DNA of 64,000 nucleotides. Origin: Methanolobus halotolerans (GTDB taxonomy: Archaea; Halobacteriota; Methanosarcinia; Methanosarcinales; Methanosarcinaceae). The notes beneath the pieces were generated by a model. That model had not been told where the DNA came from, did not search any database, and saw nothing but the letters and a program-made list of their open reading frames with translations. The translations under genes and the position numbers were made by a program. The stretch spans positions 62,001-126,000 of the forward strand of contig NZ_PGGK01000001.1 in the NCBI RefSeq assembly GCF_004745425.1. Reading direction: 5' to 3'. Shown here piece by piece: positions 17,868 to 26,730 of this stretch. Each line of letters opens with the position of its first letter. Position 1 is the first letter of the stretch.

Positions 17868-18935
17868 TTGATCCCGATGCAAGATGGAATGAAGAAATGG
17901 ATGCAACTCCCCAGAGATGTGCTGGTTGGTCATGGTGTCATCAATGACATCAATGATGTTTGCAAAGATCTGAAACTTGGAAATGATCCTTTAGTAGTTA
18001 CAGGTACTACTACTAAGAAGATAGCAGGCGATGTCGTCTGCGATCTTCTCTCGGATTGCGGCGACAATGTGCATATAGTGGCTTCCACAGATGCTTCCAT
18101 GTCGGAGGTTGAAAGAGTTAAAAAAGAAGCTATAGAGCACAAAGCCTCATACCTTGTCGGTGTTGGCAGCGGAAAATCGATAGATGTTGCAAAGTTTGCA
18201 GCCACCCAGGTCGATGTACCTTTCCTGAGCGTCCCCACTGCTGCTTCCCATGACGGGATCGTGTCTTCCAGGGCCTCTATCCGCAGTGAAGGTAAAACCA
18301 CTTCTGTAGAGGCGAACGCACCCATGGCGGTAATCGCTGATACCGAGATAATATCCAGGGCACCCTACCGCCTGCTTGCAGCAGGGTGTGGTGATATCAT
18401 CTCAAACTATACTGCTGTGAAGGACTGGGAACTTGCACATCGCCTGACCAATGAACCTTTCAGTGAATATGCTGCAGCCCTGTCCCTGATGACTGCGAGA
18501 ATACTGATCGATTCGGCAGATTCCATAAAGCCTGATCTGGAAAGTTCTGTCCGGATGGTTGTAAAAGCCCTGGTGTCCAGTGGTGTTGCCATGAGCATTG
18601 CAGGTTCATCAAGGCCTGCATCCGGGTCTGAGCATATGTTCAGCCATGCCCTGGATATGGTGGCTCCGGAACACGCCTTACATGGTGAACAGTGCGGACT
18701 TGGAACAATTATGATAATGTATCTGCATGGTGGCGACTGGTGCAGGATAAAGGAATGTCTTGAGGTCATAGGAGCACCTACGACTGCTGAAGAACTTGGT
18801 ATTGAAGATAAGTATATATTAGAGGCGCTTCTTGTTGCACATACTATCCGTCCGGAAAGATACACTATACTTGGCACAGGCCTGACGCCTGCAGCAGCTG
18901 AAAAAGTAGCACGTATAACGAAAGTAATCTCATGA
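17868..18935 (+). CDS. egsA: sn-Glycerol-1-phosphate dehydrogenase
   Basis: The 355-residue enzyme reduces dihydroxyacetone phosphate to sn-glycerol-1-phosphate, the backbone of archaeal ether lipids. It shows the NAD(P)-binding [15 protein letters not shown], the substrate loop [16 protein letters not shown], and the zinc ligands Asp in CGDIISN, His in [11 protein letters not shown] and His in HALHGEQCG. Two starts are possible: TTG at 17868 with AGGT 6 nt upstream, and ATG at 17877. I kept TTG for its spacing. It leads a plus-strand run with the UPF0179 gene. Confidence 0.95.
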   Translation: MIPMQDGMKKWMQLPRDVLVGHGVINDINDVCKDLKLGNDPLVVTGTTTKKIAGDVVCDLLSDCGDNVHIVASTDASMSEVERVKKEAIEHKASYLVGVGSGKSIDVAKFAATQVDVPFLSVPTAASHDGIVSSRASIRSEGKTTSVEANAPMAVIADTEIISRAPYRLLAAGCGDIISNYTAVKDWELAHRLTNEPFSEYAAALSLMTARILIDSADSIKPDLESSVRMVVKALVSSGVAMSIAGSSRPASGSEHMFSHALDMVAPEHALHGEQCGLGTIMIMYLHGGDWCRIKECLEVIGAPTTAEELGIEDKYILEALLVAHTIRPERYTILGTGLTPAAAEKVARITKVIS

Positions 18936-18956
18936 TCAATTATTCAAGGTGACCAA

Positions 18957-19406
18957 ATGACAGATACAGATACCATGATCACTCTTGTTGGCTCAAGACT
19001 TGCAAAAGAAGGGGAAGAGTTCGTATTCCTCGGCGAGTCACGTGAGTGCCAAAAATGCAAACTGAAAAGAACATGTCTGAGCCTTGAGCCCGGACGCAAG
19101 TACCATGTCGTAAAGCTCAGGAGTGATACGGTTCATGAATGCTTCATCCACGATAGTGGAGTCCTTGCGGTAGAGGTTGTGAGTTCTCCTGTGGTGGCTG
19201 CCATCGATTCAAAAAAAGCGATTGCCGGTGCCAGGATCAGCTACGAACGTCCGAAATGCACGGATTTCGATGACAGTCTTTATGACCTGATAAATCCGGA
19301 AGGCATCAACAACGGGGACAAGTGTACTGTCAGCAAGGTCATTGACAGTATCGATGAAGGACTCCTGTCAGGCTGCTCACTGAAAAAAGTAGAACTTAAT
19401 TTGTAA
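18957..19406 (+). CDS. UPF0179 family conserved archaeal protein
   Basis: The 149-residue protein matches the UPF0179 family of Euryarchaeota. It begins ITLVGSRLAKEGEEFVFLG and carries cysteines in ECQKCKLKRTC, plus later single cysteines in HECFIH, PKC and DKC, so a metal or Fe-S site is likely. Function is unknown. A strong ribosome site (AAGGTGA) lies just upstream, and the gene follows egsA by 21 nt, suggesting one transcript. Confidence 0.88.
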   Translation: MTDTDTMITLVGSRLAKEGEEFVFLGESRECQKCKLKRTCLSLEPGRKYHVVKLRSDTVHECFIHDSGVLAVEVVSSPVVAAIDSKKAIAGARISYERPKCTDFDDSLYDLINPEGINNGDKCTVSKVIDSIDEGLLSGCSLKKVELNL

Positions 19407-19498
19407 GTTTGTCTCGAATGTATTTTGTACGACAGCATAAATCGTATCAATAATAACAAAGACCCACGGTTAATAATTCAAAAAGTAGAGGTAAGGAA

Positions 19499-20125
19499 AT
19501 GTCTGATACCGAAGATAAGTCTCTTCACCATGATTTTTATACAGAAGAACGCTGGACGAACTGGTTGAACCAGGTCAAGCAAAGCGATTTCAAGTTTGAG
19601 GAGTCCGAAGAGCCGCAGGGAAAAGAAGGAGCGATCTTTGTCAATATGGAAGACGACATCATCCTTGCCTGTTTGAAGATAATTGCAAAATATGACAGAG
19701 GTCAGATATCTGCCGATAATGCAATGCAGATGTTATCTCGTATAAGAGATATCGCACTGGCTGAGGTTGAGCCGATCTCCGAGGATGCAGATCTTATGAT
19801 CGATTCTCTTCAGACATCCCTGATAGGCAGTTTTGCAGCATGTGAATGCTATCTGACTAGTGATTATGATGAAAAGGACAGTGTCGATGACCTCGTAAAG
19901 GTTGCTCTTGAGGCAGAAGGATCGGATGACATTGAGATCGCTCTTGCAACCGTTGCAGAGATCGGTGCACTGGTCCTGAAAGGAAATGATCTGTCCGATA
20001 AGACCCTTGAAGAAGTTCCCTACGGCCTGGTGGCAGAATGGCTCGATGGAATAGAGTCTATATCGGCTGCAATGGTAGGCTCTGACAGTTATAAAGAAGA
20101 TGAAGAGGACGACGAGGCCTGCTAG
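19499..20125 (+). CDS. DUF2150 family protein
   Basis: This acidic, soluble protein of 208 residues starts with a hydrophilic segment containing EERWTNWLNQVKQSDF, the hallmark of the archaeal DUF2150 family, and ends in an acidic tail (EDEEDDEAC). No catalytic motif is seen. The ribosome site is AGGTAAGG. The 92-nt upstream gap can hold its own promoter. Function unknown. Confidence 0.8.
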   Translation: MSDTEDKSLHHDFYTEERWTNWLNQVKQSDFKFEESEEPQGKEGAIFVNMEDDIILACLKIIAKYDRGQISADNAMQMLSRIRDIALAEVEPISEDADLMIDSLQTSLIGSFAACECYLTSDYDEKDSVDDLVKVALEAEGSDDIEIALATVAEIGALVLKGNDLSDKTLEEVPYGLVAEWLDGIESISAAMVGSDSYKEDEEDDEAC

Positions 20126-20192
20126 TACTTCTATTCGTCTTCACTGTTTTGTTCAGGCTGGTCTGCATTTTTGCCGGGTCTTTATGGGAATA

Positions 20193-20215
20193 ACTTATAT
20201 GCATATGAAATAAGT
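20193..20215 (+). promoter_or_regulatory. Dyad ACTTAT-N11-ATAAGT in the cfbE promoter
   Basis: ACTTAT (20193-20198) and ATAAGT (20210-20215) form an inverted repeat about 55 nt before the cfbE start. The left half reads ACTTATATGCA, close to the ACTTATATTCA arm of the larger dyad before cfbD. The element overlaps likely TATA sequence, so it could be a repressor site, or just promoter A/T content. Confidence 0.4.
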
Positions 20216-20269
20216 CCGATATAACCGGGCTTGGTGTTTCCGTAAAACCCGTTTATCTTTCGAGGTTTC

Positions 20270-21646
20270 ATGTTTTTTCCTAAAAATAATGTTGCGGTTC
20301 TTGACCTGACCCACGCTGGCCTGTTCATTGCCCGCAAACTCGTACAATATGGCGTGAATGTCACTGCAGTGGATGTATACGACACTGTGGACGATGGAAC
20401 TCTTAGTGAACTGCAGAGGGATTACGGGATAAAAGTTTCAAAGAAAGCTGTTCCTATAGATCGCTTTGATTTTGTGGTAAGTCCGGTACACCTGGATCCT
20501 GCATATGAGATGCTCAGGTCTGCAAGGGAACAGGGCAAGGATATTATAAGCCATCACCGTGCAGTGGGAATGATACTGTCACATGGAAGGGTCCTTGATG
20601 GTGTTAAGGTCATCGAGGTGACCGGTTCTAAGGCAAAGACCAGCACTGCATCTCTTCTTGCTGATATGATCTCGCGGGTCATGGTGGTGGTCCTGCATAC
20701 TTCCAGAGGGGTGGAAGTATGGAAGGACGGTGAAGCGGATATGATACATTCCGGGCTCAGTATAGCACCCGGCAGCATTCTGCCTGCTATTGACATACTA
20801 AAATCCGCGGAGATGCAAATTGATTGTTGCATCTTCGAGGTGTCCATAGGAGGCACCGGCTATGCGGATATCGGTGTTATCACAACACTGGAACCTGATT
20901 ATTCTATCGCCAGGTCCAGCTCAATGGCAAGCGATGCAAAGCTGAGCATGGTCAGGCATGGAAAAGAGGGAAGTGATCTATTCCTGAACGCAAGGGACAA
21001 AAAAGCTGCTGAAATGGCTCAGGAACTTGGTAGGGATTTCTTCACATTCAGTGATTCGAAAGAACTGGCATCCGGTCTGCAAGCGAATCTCTCCGGGAAA
21101 AAAATTGTGTTTACTTCTGATACTATCAACTTTGCTGTTGATTTGAATCCTTTCTACAATGCTTCATCCTATACTACTGCCTTTGCAGCAGCAGGTGCGG
21201 TTGCCCTGCATATGGGGGTTGATACTAATATTATTGTTGATGTAGTGTCCGGTTTTACAGGTCTTGCGGGAAGGATGCAGGAACGGGGACTTGATGGCAG
21301 GATACTGATAGATAACTCTAACTCGGGAATGGATATACGTTCTGCTGAGAAGTCCCTGGATTACGGGCTGAAACGTCTTGGTAACAGGGGGACTGGGAAA
21401 GTAATGTTTGTTCTTGGAGAGGAGGCTGCGCAGGTGTGTGAGGGTCTTCCTCCTGAAGATGTGGCGGAATTAGTTAACAGGAAGATCGGGGAAATTGATA
21501 TCCTCATACTTGTTGGTGAGAGGATGCGGTCCGTTACGCATGAAAGGGTTCTCTATGCATCTCATCTGGAAGAGGGTCTTGAAAATGCTCTCCGTTTATC
21601 CTCCCGGGGTGACCTTATCCTTTCCTGTGTGAAATGTTTCAGATGA
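20270..21646 (+). CDS. cfbE: Coenzyme F430 synthetase (MurF-like ligase)
   Basis: The 458-residue Mur-ligase-like protein matches CfbE, which uses ATP to close the final six-membered carbocyclic lactam ring precursor of F430 in methyl-coenzyme M reductase. The P-loop is VTGSKAKTSTASLLADM (about residues 117-133). Later signatures are CCIFEVSIGGTGYADIGVIT, YNASSYTTAFAAAGAVALHMG and ILIDNSNSGMDIRSAEKSLDYG. The start is supported by GAGGT a few bases upstream. It precedes cfbD by 218 nt, and that gap has its own regulatory features, so there are probably two transcription units. Confidence 0.93.
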   Translation: MFFPKNNVAVLDLTHAGLFIARKLVQYGVNVTAVDVYDTVDDGTLSELQRDYGIKVSKKAVPIDRFDFVVSPVHLDPAYEMLRSAREQGKDIISHHRAVGMILSHGRVLDGVKVIEVTGSKAKTSTASLLADMISRVMVVVLHTSRGVEVWKDGEADMIHSGLSIAPGSILPAIDILKSAEMQIDCCIFEVSIGGTGYADIGVITTLEPDYSIARSSSMASDAKLSMVRHGKEGSDLFLNARDKKAAEMAQELGRDFFTFSDSKELASGLQANLSGKKIVFTSDTINFAVDLNPFYNASSYTTAFAAAGAVALHMGVDTNIIVDVVSGFTGLAGRMQERGLDGRILIDNSNSGMDIRSAEKSLDYGLKRLGNRGTGKVMFVLGEEAAQVCEGLPPEDVAELVNRKIGEIDILILVGERMRSVTHERVLYASHLEEGLENALRLSSRGDLILSCVKCFR

Positions 21647-21760
21647 CTGCCAGATGTTCCGCTCCAAAGGTATTCTTTTTTGTAGAATGAACGATGCTTT
21701 TATAAGATGAAGAAGTAGATAATGCAGAAAAATTGCAGTCCTTTTAGTATACGATTTCAT

Positions 21761-21807
21761 ACTTATATTCATATTAATAACAATTGAATATAAGTTCCAA
21801 AGGAACT
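21761..21807 (+). promoter_or_regulatory. Large dyad and second palindrome in the cfbDCB promoter
   Basis: A perfect 11-bp inverted repeat, ACTTATATTCA (21761-21771) and TGAATATAAGT (21785-21795), is separated by 13 nt. Its right arm contains ATATAAG, a credible TATA box that would start transcription near 21816. A second dyad, AGTTCC-AAA-GGAACT (21793-21807), directly abuts it. The arrangement fits a repressor site over the TATA box. The ligand could be nickel, since the genes make a nickel tetrapyrrole, but that is inference. Confidence 0.5.
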
Positions 21808-21864
21808 GCGACAATCAATTATGCATATCAAATAATATTTATCAAACAAAGTTACGGAATGACT

Positions 21865-23001
21865 ATGATGGGAAATGAGATATCGATCATACATCCGCGG
21901 CCAAGTTCTATCGTGGCGGCGCTATATACGTTACGTGACCTGAATGTTGATGTTGCTATCCTTCACGGCCCGCCGGGATGTTCATTCAAGCATGCCAGGC
22001 TTCTTGAAGAAGACGGCATACATGTTGTGACAACGGCTCTTGATGAGAACGGATTTGTTTTTGGTGGGCGTGATGAGCTTTCCTCACTGCTGGCAAAGGT
22101 CAATGAGATGTTCCGGCCCAGACTTATCGGTGTGGTGGGAACATGTGCCAGTATGATAATCGGTGAAGAACTTCACGAACCCGTTCAGGATGCAAACCTG
22201 GATGTACCTATAATAGAGGTTGAAGTGCATGCAGGATACCCAAATAACACAAAAGGTGTTCTTTTGGCACTGGAATCCGCATGTGATGCGGGTATTATCG
22301 ATGCAGAGGAGCTTGCAAGGCAGAAATTCCTTCTTGAGGAAGCGACCAATGTTGAGAAACGGCATGGTGCGGCTAGCAGGGAATACCTGGAACCTTCCAG
22401 AGGTGATGTGAAGTACAAGGTTGCCGAAAAGGTGGTCAACTACCTGAAAGAGGGTAAGCGCTGCCTGACCATCATGAATGCAAAGAAAGAGACCGGTTAT
22501 ATGTTCGCTGACGTTACTGTTGCCATCAACGAGGTCGCTGCACAGCTTGGCAAGGAGGGCAATGTCACCAATATGGCGAATGTGGATGACAACGTTGGTC
22601 TTCCCCGTGTACGCCACCACGCAAAAAGCATAATGGACGATTTCAGGGGAAAAGGTGTCATGATCCATGAGAATATCGGCGGCATGGATGAGTATCCTAT
22701 AGCTGGTGAAAAGGTAAGTGAACTGATTTCGGAGAAATATGGTGATTTTGACTTTGCTGTCATTACCGGTGTCCCTCATGCAGTACCTATGGACAATCTT
22801 CAGAGAATGGAGGTTATATCCGTTACCAATGGGCCGAGACAGGTGATCCCGTTAAAGGAAATGGGGCACGAGCACGTTATCGTGGAAATAGACCTGCATC
22901 CGAAAACGCTTGGTGTGAACCATATTGTGGAATCTGAGTTCGGTGCAACTATACGTGAGGTTGCAAAGGATATGTTTGAAAAGAATAAGGAGCTTTTATA
23001 A
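21865..23001 (+). CDS. cfbD: Ni-sirohydrochlorin a,c-diamide reductive cyclase, catalytic subunit (NifD-like)
   Basis: The 378-residue nitrogenase-like protein matches CfbD, which with CfbC reduces Ni-sirohydrochlorin a,c-diamide by six electrons and closes the lactam ring. Visible are [13 protein letters not shown] with the first cluster cysteine, [15 protein letters not shown] with the second, and [18 protein letters not shown]. The open frame extends upstream to a TTG at 21784. I chose ATG 21865 because CGGA lies 6 nt before it and homology starts there ([15 protein letters not shown]). The stop codon overlaps the cfbC start (TAATG). Confidence 0.94.
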   Translation: MMGNEISIIHPRPSSIVAALYTLRDLNVDVAILHGPPGCSFKHARLLEEDGIHVVTTALDENGFVFGGRDELSSLLAKVNEMFRPRLIGVVGTCASMIIGEELHEPVQDANLDVPIIEVEVHAGYPNNTKGVLLALESACDAGIIDAEELARQKFLLEEATNVEKRHGAASREYLEPSRGDVKYKVAEKVVNYLKEGKRCLTIMNAKKETGYMFADVTVAINEVAAQLGKEGNVTNMANVDDNVGLPRVRHHAKSIMDDFRGKGVMIHENIGGMDEYPIAGEKVSELISEKYGDFDFAVITGVPHAVPMDNLQRMEVISVTNGPRQVIPLKEMGHEHVIVEIDLHPKTLGVNHIVESEFGATIREVAKDMFEKNKELL

Positions 23002-23792
23002 TGGCACAGAAGAGAATCGCCATATACGGCAAAGGCGGCATCGGTAAATCCAGCACTGCTTCCAATGTTGCAGCAGCCTGTGCCGACGAGGGCTACAGTG
23101 TAATGATAATCGGATGTGATCCTAAAAGCGATTCATCCATCACGCTGCTTGGTGGCAGGAGGATACCTACTATCCTCGATCTTCTGAGACAGAAGCTAGA
23201 AGTCACCGAGAAGCATATCGTCTTTGAAGGCTACAAGGGCGTTAAATGCGTGGAGGTTGGTGGACCTGAGCCGGGTATCGGTTGTGCAGGACGCGGTATC
23301 ATCGTTGCTATACAGAAATTGAGTAAAGCCTGTAATTCCATGGCCGATATGGACCTGATAATCTATGATGTGCCGGGTGACATTGTCTGTGGCGGGTTTG
23401 TAGCACCCATACGCAAGGGGCTGGTGAATGAAGCCTACATCCTCACATCAGGTGAATACATGCCGCTCTATGCTGCAAATAATATATGCAGGGGACTTGC
23501 GAAGATAAATACCCCGCTATCCGGCATTATCTGTAATTCCAGGAGCGTAACCAGGGAAGAGGGAATCGTCCGGAAGTTCTCGGAGGAGATTGGCAGCAAG
23601 CTTATGGCTTTCATTCCAAAAGAGCAGATTGTCCAGGATTGTGAGAGGGACGGTTTCTCTGTGATTGAAAAAGCCCCTTATTCATCAATTGCAGTCACTT
23701 ATCGTGAGCTTGCACACGCTATCATGGCCAACGACAGTTCGGTCATGCCTACAGCCCTTGAAGATGAAAGGTTGCGTGAACTAACGCGGTGA
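23001..23792 (+). CDS. cfbC: Ni-sirohydrochlorin a,c-diamide reductive cyclase, reductase subunit (NifH-like)
   Basis: This 263-residue homologue of nitrogenase iron protein has the P-loop [11 protein letters not shown], switch I and II segments ([20 protein letters not shown]) and the two cluster cysteines in [12 protein letters not shown] and VCGGFVAP. It feeds electrons to CfbD at the expense of ATP. NifH paralogues are distinguished by context: here it is translationally coupled to cfbD and followed by cfbB. Confidence 0.95.
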   Translation: MAQKRIAIYGKGGIGKSSTASNVAAACADEGYSVMIIGCDPKSDSSITLLGGRRIPTILDLLRQKLEVTEKHIVFEGYKGVKCVEVGGPEPGIGCAGRGIIVAIQKLSKACNSMADMDLIIYDVPGDIVCGGFVAPIRKGLVNEAYILTSGEYMPLYAANNICRGLAKINTPLSGIICNSRSVTREEGIVRKFSEEIGSKLMAFIPKEQIVQDCERDGFSVIEKAPYSSIAVTYRELAHAIMANDSSVMPTALEDERLRELTR

Positions 23793-23804
23793 AGGTCGAT
23801 CACA

Positions 23805-25268
23805 ATGTCCGGCAACTCTCTTGATCAGCAAACAAAGAACATCCCGAGGATAATCCTGTCAGCAGGCAGTTCCTCTTCGGGTAAGACCACTATCACCATT
23901 GGCCTGCTCGCAGCCCTTACTGAGGCCGGATATAAAGTCCAGGCGTATAAGGTGGGGCTGGATTATATCGATCCGAGTTACTATACTGAGATAACAGGTC
24001 GCAGAGCCCGTAACATCGATGGTTTCCTGATGGACGGGGAAGGTGTGAGGGATGTCTTCATCCATGGTGCAGAGGTTGACGGGGAGGCCGATATAGCCAT
24101 TATCGAAGGTGTGCGTGGACTGTATGAAGGCTTTGACAGTTTTACGGATACAGGCAGCACTGCTCAGATCGCAAAGCTACTGAAATGTTCTGTTATCCTT
24201 ATCATCAATGCAAGAAGCATTACCCGCTCTGCTGCTGCCCTGGTGAGTGGTTTTAAGGAATTCGACAAGGATGTGCATATCTCAGGTGTCATCCTCAACA
24301 ATATAGGCGGTCCGAGACATGCAAAAAAGGCCACCGAGGCGATTGAACATTATACAGGTATTCCTGTTATCGGAGTAATACGCCGTAACGGTTCCATGAA
24401 GATATCCATGAGGCATCTAGGCCTTGTACCTGCTATCGAGGAACGCCGCCGGGCAGATAATTTCGATGAGAGGATAGAATTTATCAAAGATACTATAAAA
24501 GAAGGTGTCCGGATCGACCGCCTGCTGGAAATGGCTCATGAGGCTCCCGGCCTTGAGAGGCCTTCAAAGTCGGTCTTCTCTCCACAGGAAATCAAAGGGA
24601 ACCGCCCGGTCATAGGTGTTGCCCTGGATGAGGCTTTCAATTTCTATTACCATGACAATCTCGAACTGCTTGAAATGGCAGGAGCCCGGATTGAATACTT
24701 CAGCCCCATCCACGACAGCAAGCTCCCGGATGTGGACGGCCTGTACATGGGCGGTGGTTATCCAGAGCTTTTCGCAGCAGAGCTCGAGAACAACGTTTCC
24801 ATGCGTGAGGACATCCTGGGTGCATCACGCTCTGGCCTGCCTATCTACGCAGAGTGCGGCGGCCTGATGTACCTGACAGAAAGATTGAGTACGGGAGTAA
24901 AAGGCATGGGCTCTCATCACATGGCTGAGATGCCCGAGTCCACCCATGAAATGGTGGGGGCGCTCCCCGGACACACACTAATGGGCCATAAGCGCGTAGT
25001 CAGCTATAATGTCGGCTCTCTTGCAATGGATACTGTTATCGGCCGGGCAGACAACTCCTTCCGCGGCCATGAATTCCATCACTCTGAGATCACCGATATT
25101 CCCGGGGATGCGAAGTTTGCTATCAGACTCTCCCGCGGTACCGGTATTATCGATGGCTGGGACGGGCTGACAGTGAACAATACGCTGGGCTGTTATGCTC
25201 ATCTGGTCGCGAGCTCGTACAGGGAATTCGCGGGAAGCTTTGTGGATTTCATTATGGGGAAAAATTGA
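23805..25268 (+). CDS. cfbB: Ni-sirohydrochlorin a,c-diamide synthase (CbiA/CobB-like amidotransferase)
   Basis: The 487-residue protein has an N-terminal dethiobiotin-synthetase-like ATPase domain (SAGSSSSGKTTITIGLLAAL) and a C-terminal class I glutamine amidotransferase domain with the nucleophile Cys in IYAECGGLMYL and the catalytic His in FRGHEFHHSE. CfbB amidates the a and c acetates of Ni-sirohydrochlorin. Homologues CbiA and CobB act on cobyrinate; the cfbD-cfbC context supports the F430 assignment. The first gene of the pathway, cfbA (nickel chelatase), is not in the window. Confidence 0.93.
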   Translation: MSGNSLDQQTKNIPRIILSAGSSSSGKTTITIGLLAALTEAGYKVQAYKVGLDYIDPSYYTEITGRRARNIDGFLMDGEGVRDVFIHGAEVDGEADIAIIEGVRGLYEGFDSFTDTGSTAQIAKLLKCSVILIINARSITRSAAALVSGFKEFDKDVHISGVILNNIGGPRHAKKATEAIEHYTGIPVIGVIRRNGSMKISMRHLGLVPAIEERRRADNFDERIEFIKDTIKEGVRIDRLLEMAHEAPGLERPSKSVFSPQEIKGNRPVIGVALDEAFNFYYHDNLELLEMAGARIEYFSPIHDSKLPDVDGLYMGGGYPELFAAELENNVSMREDILGASRSGLPIYAECGGLMYLTERLSTGVKGMGSHHMAEMPESTHEMVGALPGHTLMGHKRVVSYNVGSLAMDTVIGRADNSFRGHEFHHSEITDIPGDAKFAIRLSRGTGIIDGWDGLTVNNTLGCYAHLVASSYREFAGSFVDFIMGKN

Positions 25269-25276
25269 ATTATGTA

Positions 25277-25510
25277 TTATATCCCTTTTTTCCCTTTCTG
25301 GAATAGAAATATATAAATTATTGGAATTATCCTTACACTGTTTATTATCAGCATCGCAATGAACCAGTATTTCTGCTTGTTTCTTGCAGCTTTCCACAGG
25401 CCAATGCCTTTCCATACGATCTCCCGGATTACAAGAATCAGTATGATGGCCCAGAATGCCGTCGACTGGACATCAGTTGGCATATATGACATATAAACCA
25501 CATTTTCCAC
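25277..25510 (-). CDS. Small membrane protein, DUF5652-like
   Basis: This 77-residue protein has two membrane helices. A conserved-looking core, REIVWKGIGLWKAARNKQKYWFIA followed by NSVRIIPIIYIFLF, resembles the DUF5652 family of small archaeal and bacterial membrane proteins. GGGTGG lies just before the ATG at 25510; later in-frame ATGs at 25492 and 25483 are alternatives. It converges with cfbB, 8 nt from its stop. Function unknown. Confidence 0.65.
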   Translation of the reverse strand: MENVVYMSYMPTDVQSTAFWAIILILVIREIVWKGIGLWKAARNKQKYWFIAMLIINSVRIIPIIYIFLFQKGKKGI

Positions 25511-25636
25511 CCGGAGATAATTTACTTCTGTTATGATAATAATTATTGTGCTATTTGTCTGTCATGCATAATTTTGATACCGGGGCAAATATAAGCACTC
25601 AGACTAAAACTATAGCAAGGTGGTAGTCTGGATACC

Positions 25637-26113
25637 GTGGATGTAGACTGGAAGAAACTGATTGCATCAATTGTTATCTGTCAACTTGCAGGGATACTCG
25701 GGGCTATATTCACAGCATCTGCGATTCCGACCTGGTATGCGTCTCTTGAGAAACCTTTCTTTGTGCCGCCGAGCTGGACGTTCTCGGTGGTATGGACGAT
25801 TCTTTACCTGATGATGGGGCTTGCTCTTTACCTTGTATGGAAGAAAGGATGGGGGAGCCGTGATGTCCGAATAGCAATGGGTGTTTTCGGCCTGCAGTTA
25901 TTCCTGAACTTTCTCTGGTCCATATTGTTCTTCGGTCTGCGGTCTCCTCTTCTGGGACTTATCGAGATAGTTTTCCTGTGGCTGGCTATAATAGCCACAA
26001 TATGGTCATTCTACAGAATATCACGGACTGCAGGGCTGTTGCTTTTACCTTATATTGTATGGGTATCCTTTGCAGCCCTGCTGAATTATTACTTTTTCGT
26101 ACTTAACCCTTGA
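25637..26113 (+). CDS. tspO: TspO/MBR family protein
   Basis: The 158-residue protein has five membrane helices and the tryptophan-rich TspO pattern: PTWYASLEKPFFVPPSWTF, VWTILYLMMGLALYLVW, LNFLWSILFFGLRSP and PYIVWVSFAALLNYYFF. TspO proteins bind porphyrins and sterol-like ligands and are linked to tetrapyrrole and stress control. A place near F430 genes is suggestive. The start is GTG at 25637; AGGTGG lies about 12 nt upstream, slightly far. Confidence 0.92.
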   Translation: MDVDWKKLIASIVICQLAGILGAIFTASAIPTWYASLEKPFFVPPSWTFSVVWTILYLMMGLALYLVWKKGWGSRDVRIAMGVFGLQLFLNFLWSILFFGLRSPLLGLIEIVFLWLAIIATIWSFYRISRTAGLLLLPYIVWVSFAALLNYYFFVLNP

Positions 26114-26182
26114 AGGTCCTGAAATGTATGTTTTTCTGGCAGTCTGCCAGGTCTGGATCCGTTCATAGGTCTGTTCTCATCT

Positions 26183-26482
26183 TCAAAGTACGTCCTGCAA
26201 TCCTCTTGCAGCTACATATACACTTCCCACTCCTGCTACATACTGAGTAACCCTTAAAGCTTCCATTATCTCTTCTTTTGTGACTCCTTCGGCCATGGCC
26301 TGCATTGCAAGTACTTTTACTCCGTCTGCAGCACCGGCGGCAGCATCAAGGGCCATTGCAATAAGCAATTTATACTTAAGGGGAATGCTGCCTTCTCCAA
26401 GTGCTGTTGTGCGGGTTATCTCTGTAAGGTTGAACAATTCAGGGTCTGCATCCATTATCGTCTTTAAGGGGTGTTCTTGCAT
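26183..26482 (-). CDS. Carboxymuconolactone decarboxylase (CMD/AhpD)-fold protein without the redox cysteines
   Basis: This 99-residue all-helical protein has the CMD pattern IPLKYKLLIAMALDAAAGAADGVKVLAMQAMAEGVTKEEI. In AhpD-type members a CxxC and a nearby His occupy the middle of this segment. Here the positions read GAADGV, so the thiol peroxidase-partner chemistry is not possible. It could be a lactone-type or purely structural member. It stands alone, converging with tspO. Confidence 0.85.
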   Translation of the reverse strand: MQEHPLKTIMDADPELFNLTEITRTTALGEGSIPLKYKLLIAMALDAAAGAADGVKVLAMQAMAEGVTKEEIMEALRVTQYVAGVGSVYVAARGLQDVL

Positions 26483-26730
26483 TTCTATATCTCCATTAAT
26501 TCCAGTGTTTTGATTCCATTATATAATGCTCTCTGAGCGCTTAACTATTTTTCTTTTATGTATAAGCATGATCCAATGACCATGCGGATTCTTCATTGCT
26601 ATCGGATGTTCTTCTTTTTACCGTGATATGGGACTGGAGGTGATGGATTACCTGCTCATCAGCCCACTATTATTAAATAGATTGCTTGATATCTGTTCCC
26701 TGACTTATTTTAGCTCCACAGGTGACCTCT
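26483..26730 (+). promoter_or_regulatory. Intergenic region with endA promoter
   Basis: The best element is a TATA-like TATTAAATAG at about 26670-26679, with transcription expected near 26700 and a leader of about 30 nt. A GGAGGTG-ATG at 26636-26646 opens a 50-codon frame that runs into endA out of frame. It lies upstream of the TATA box and is probably chance. Confidence 0.35.
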
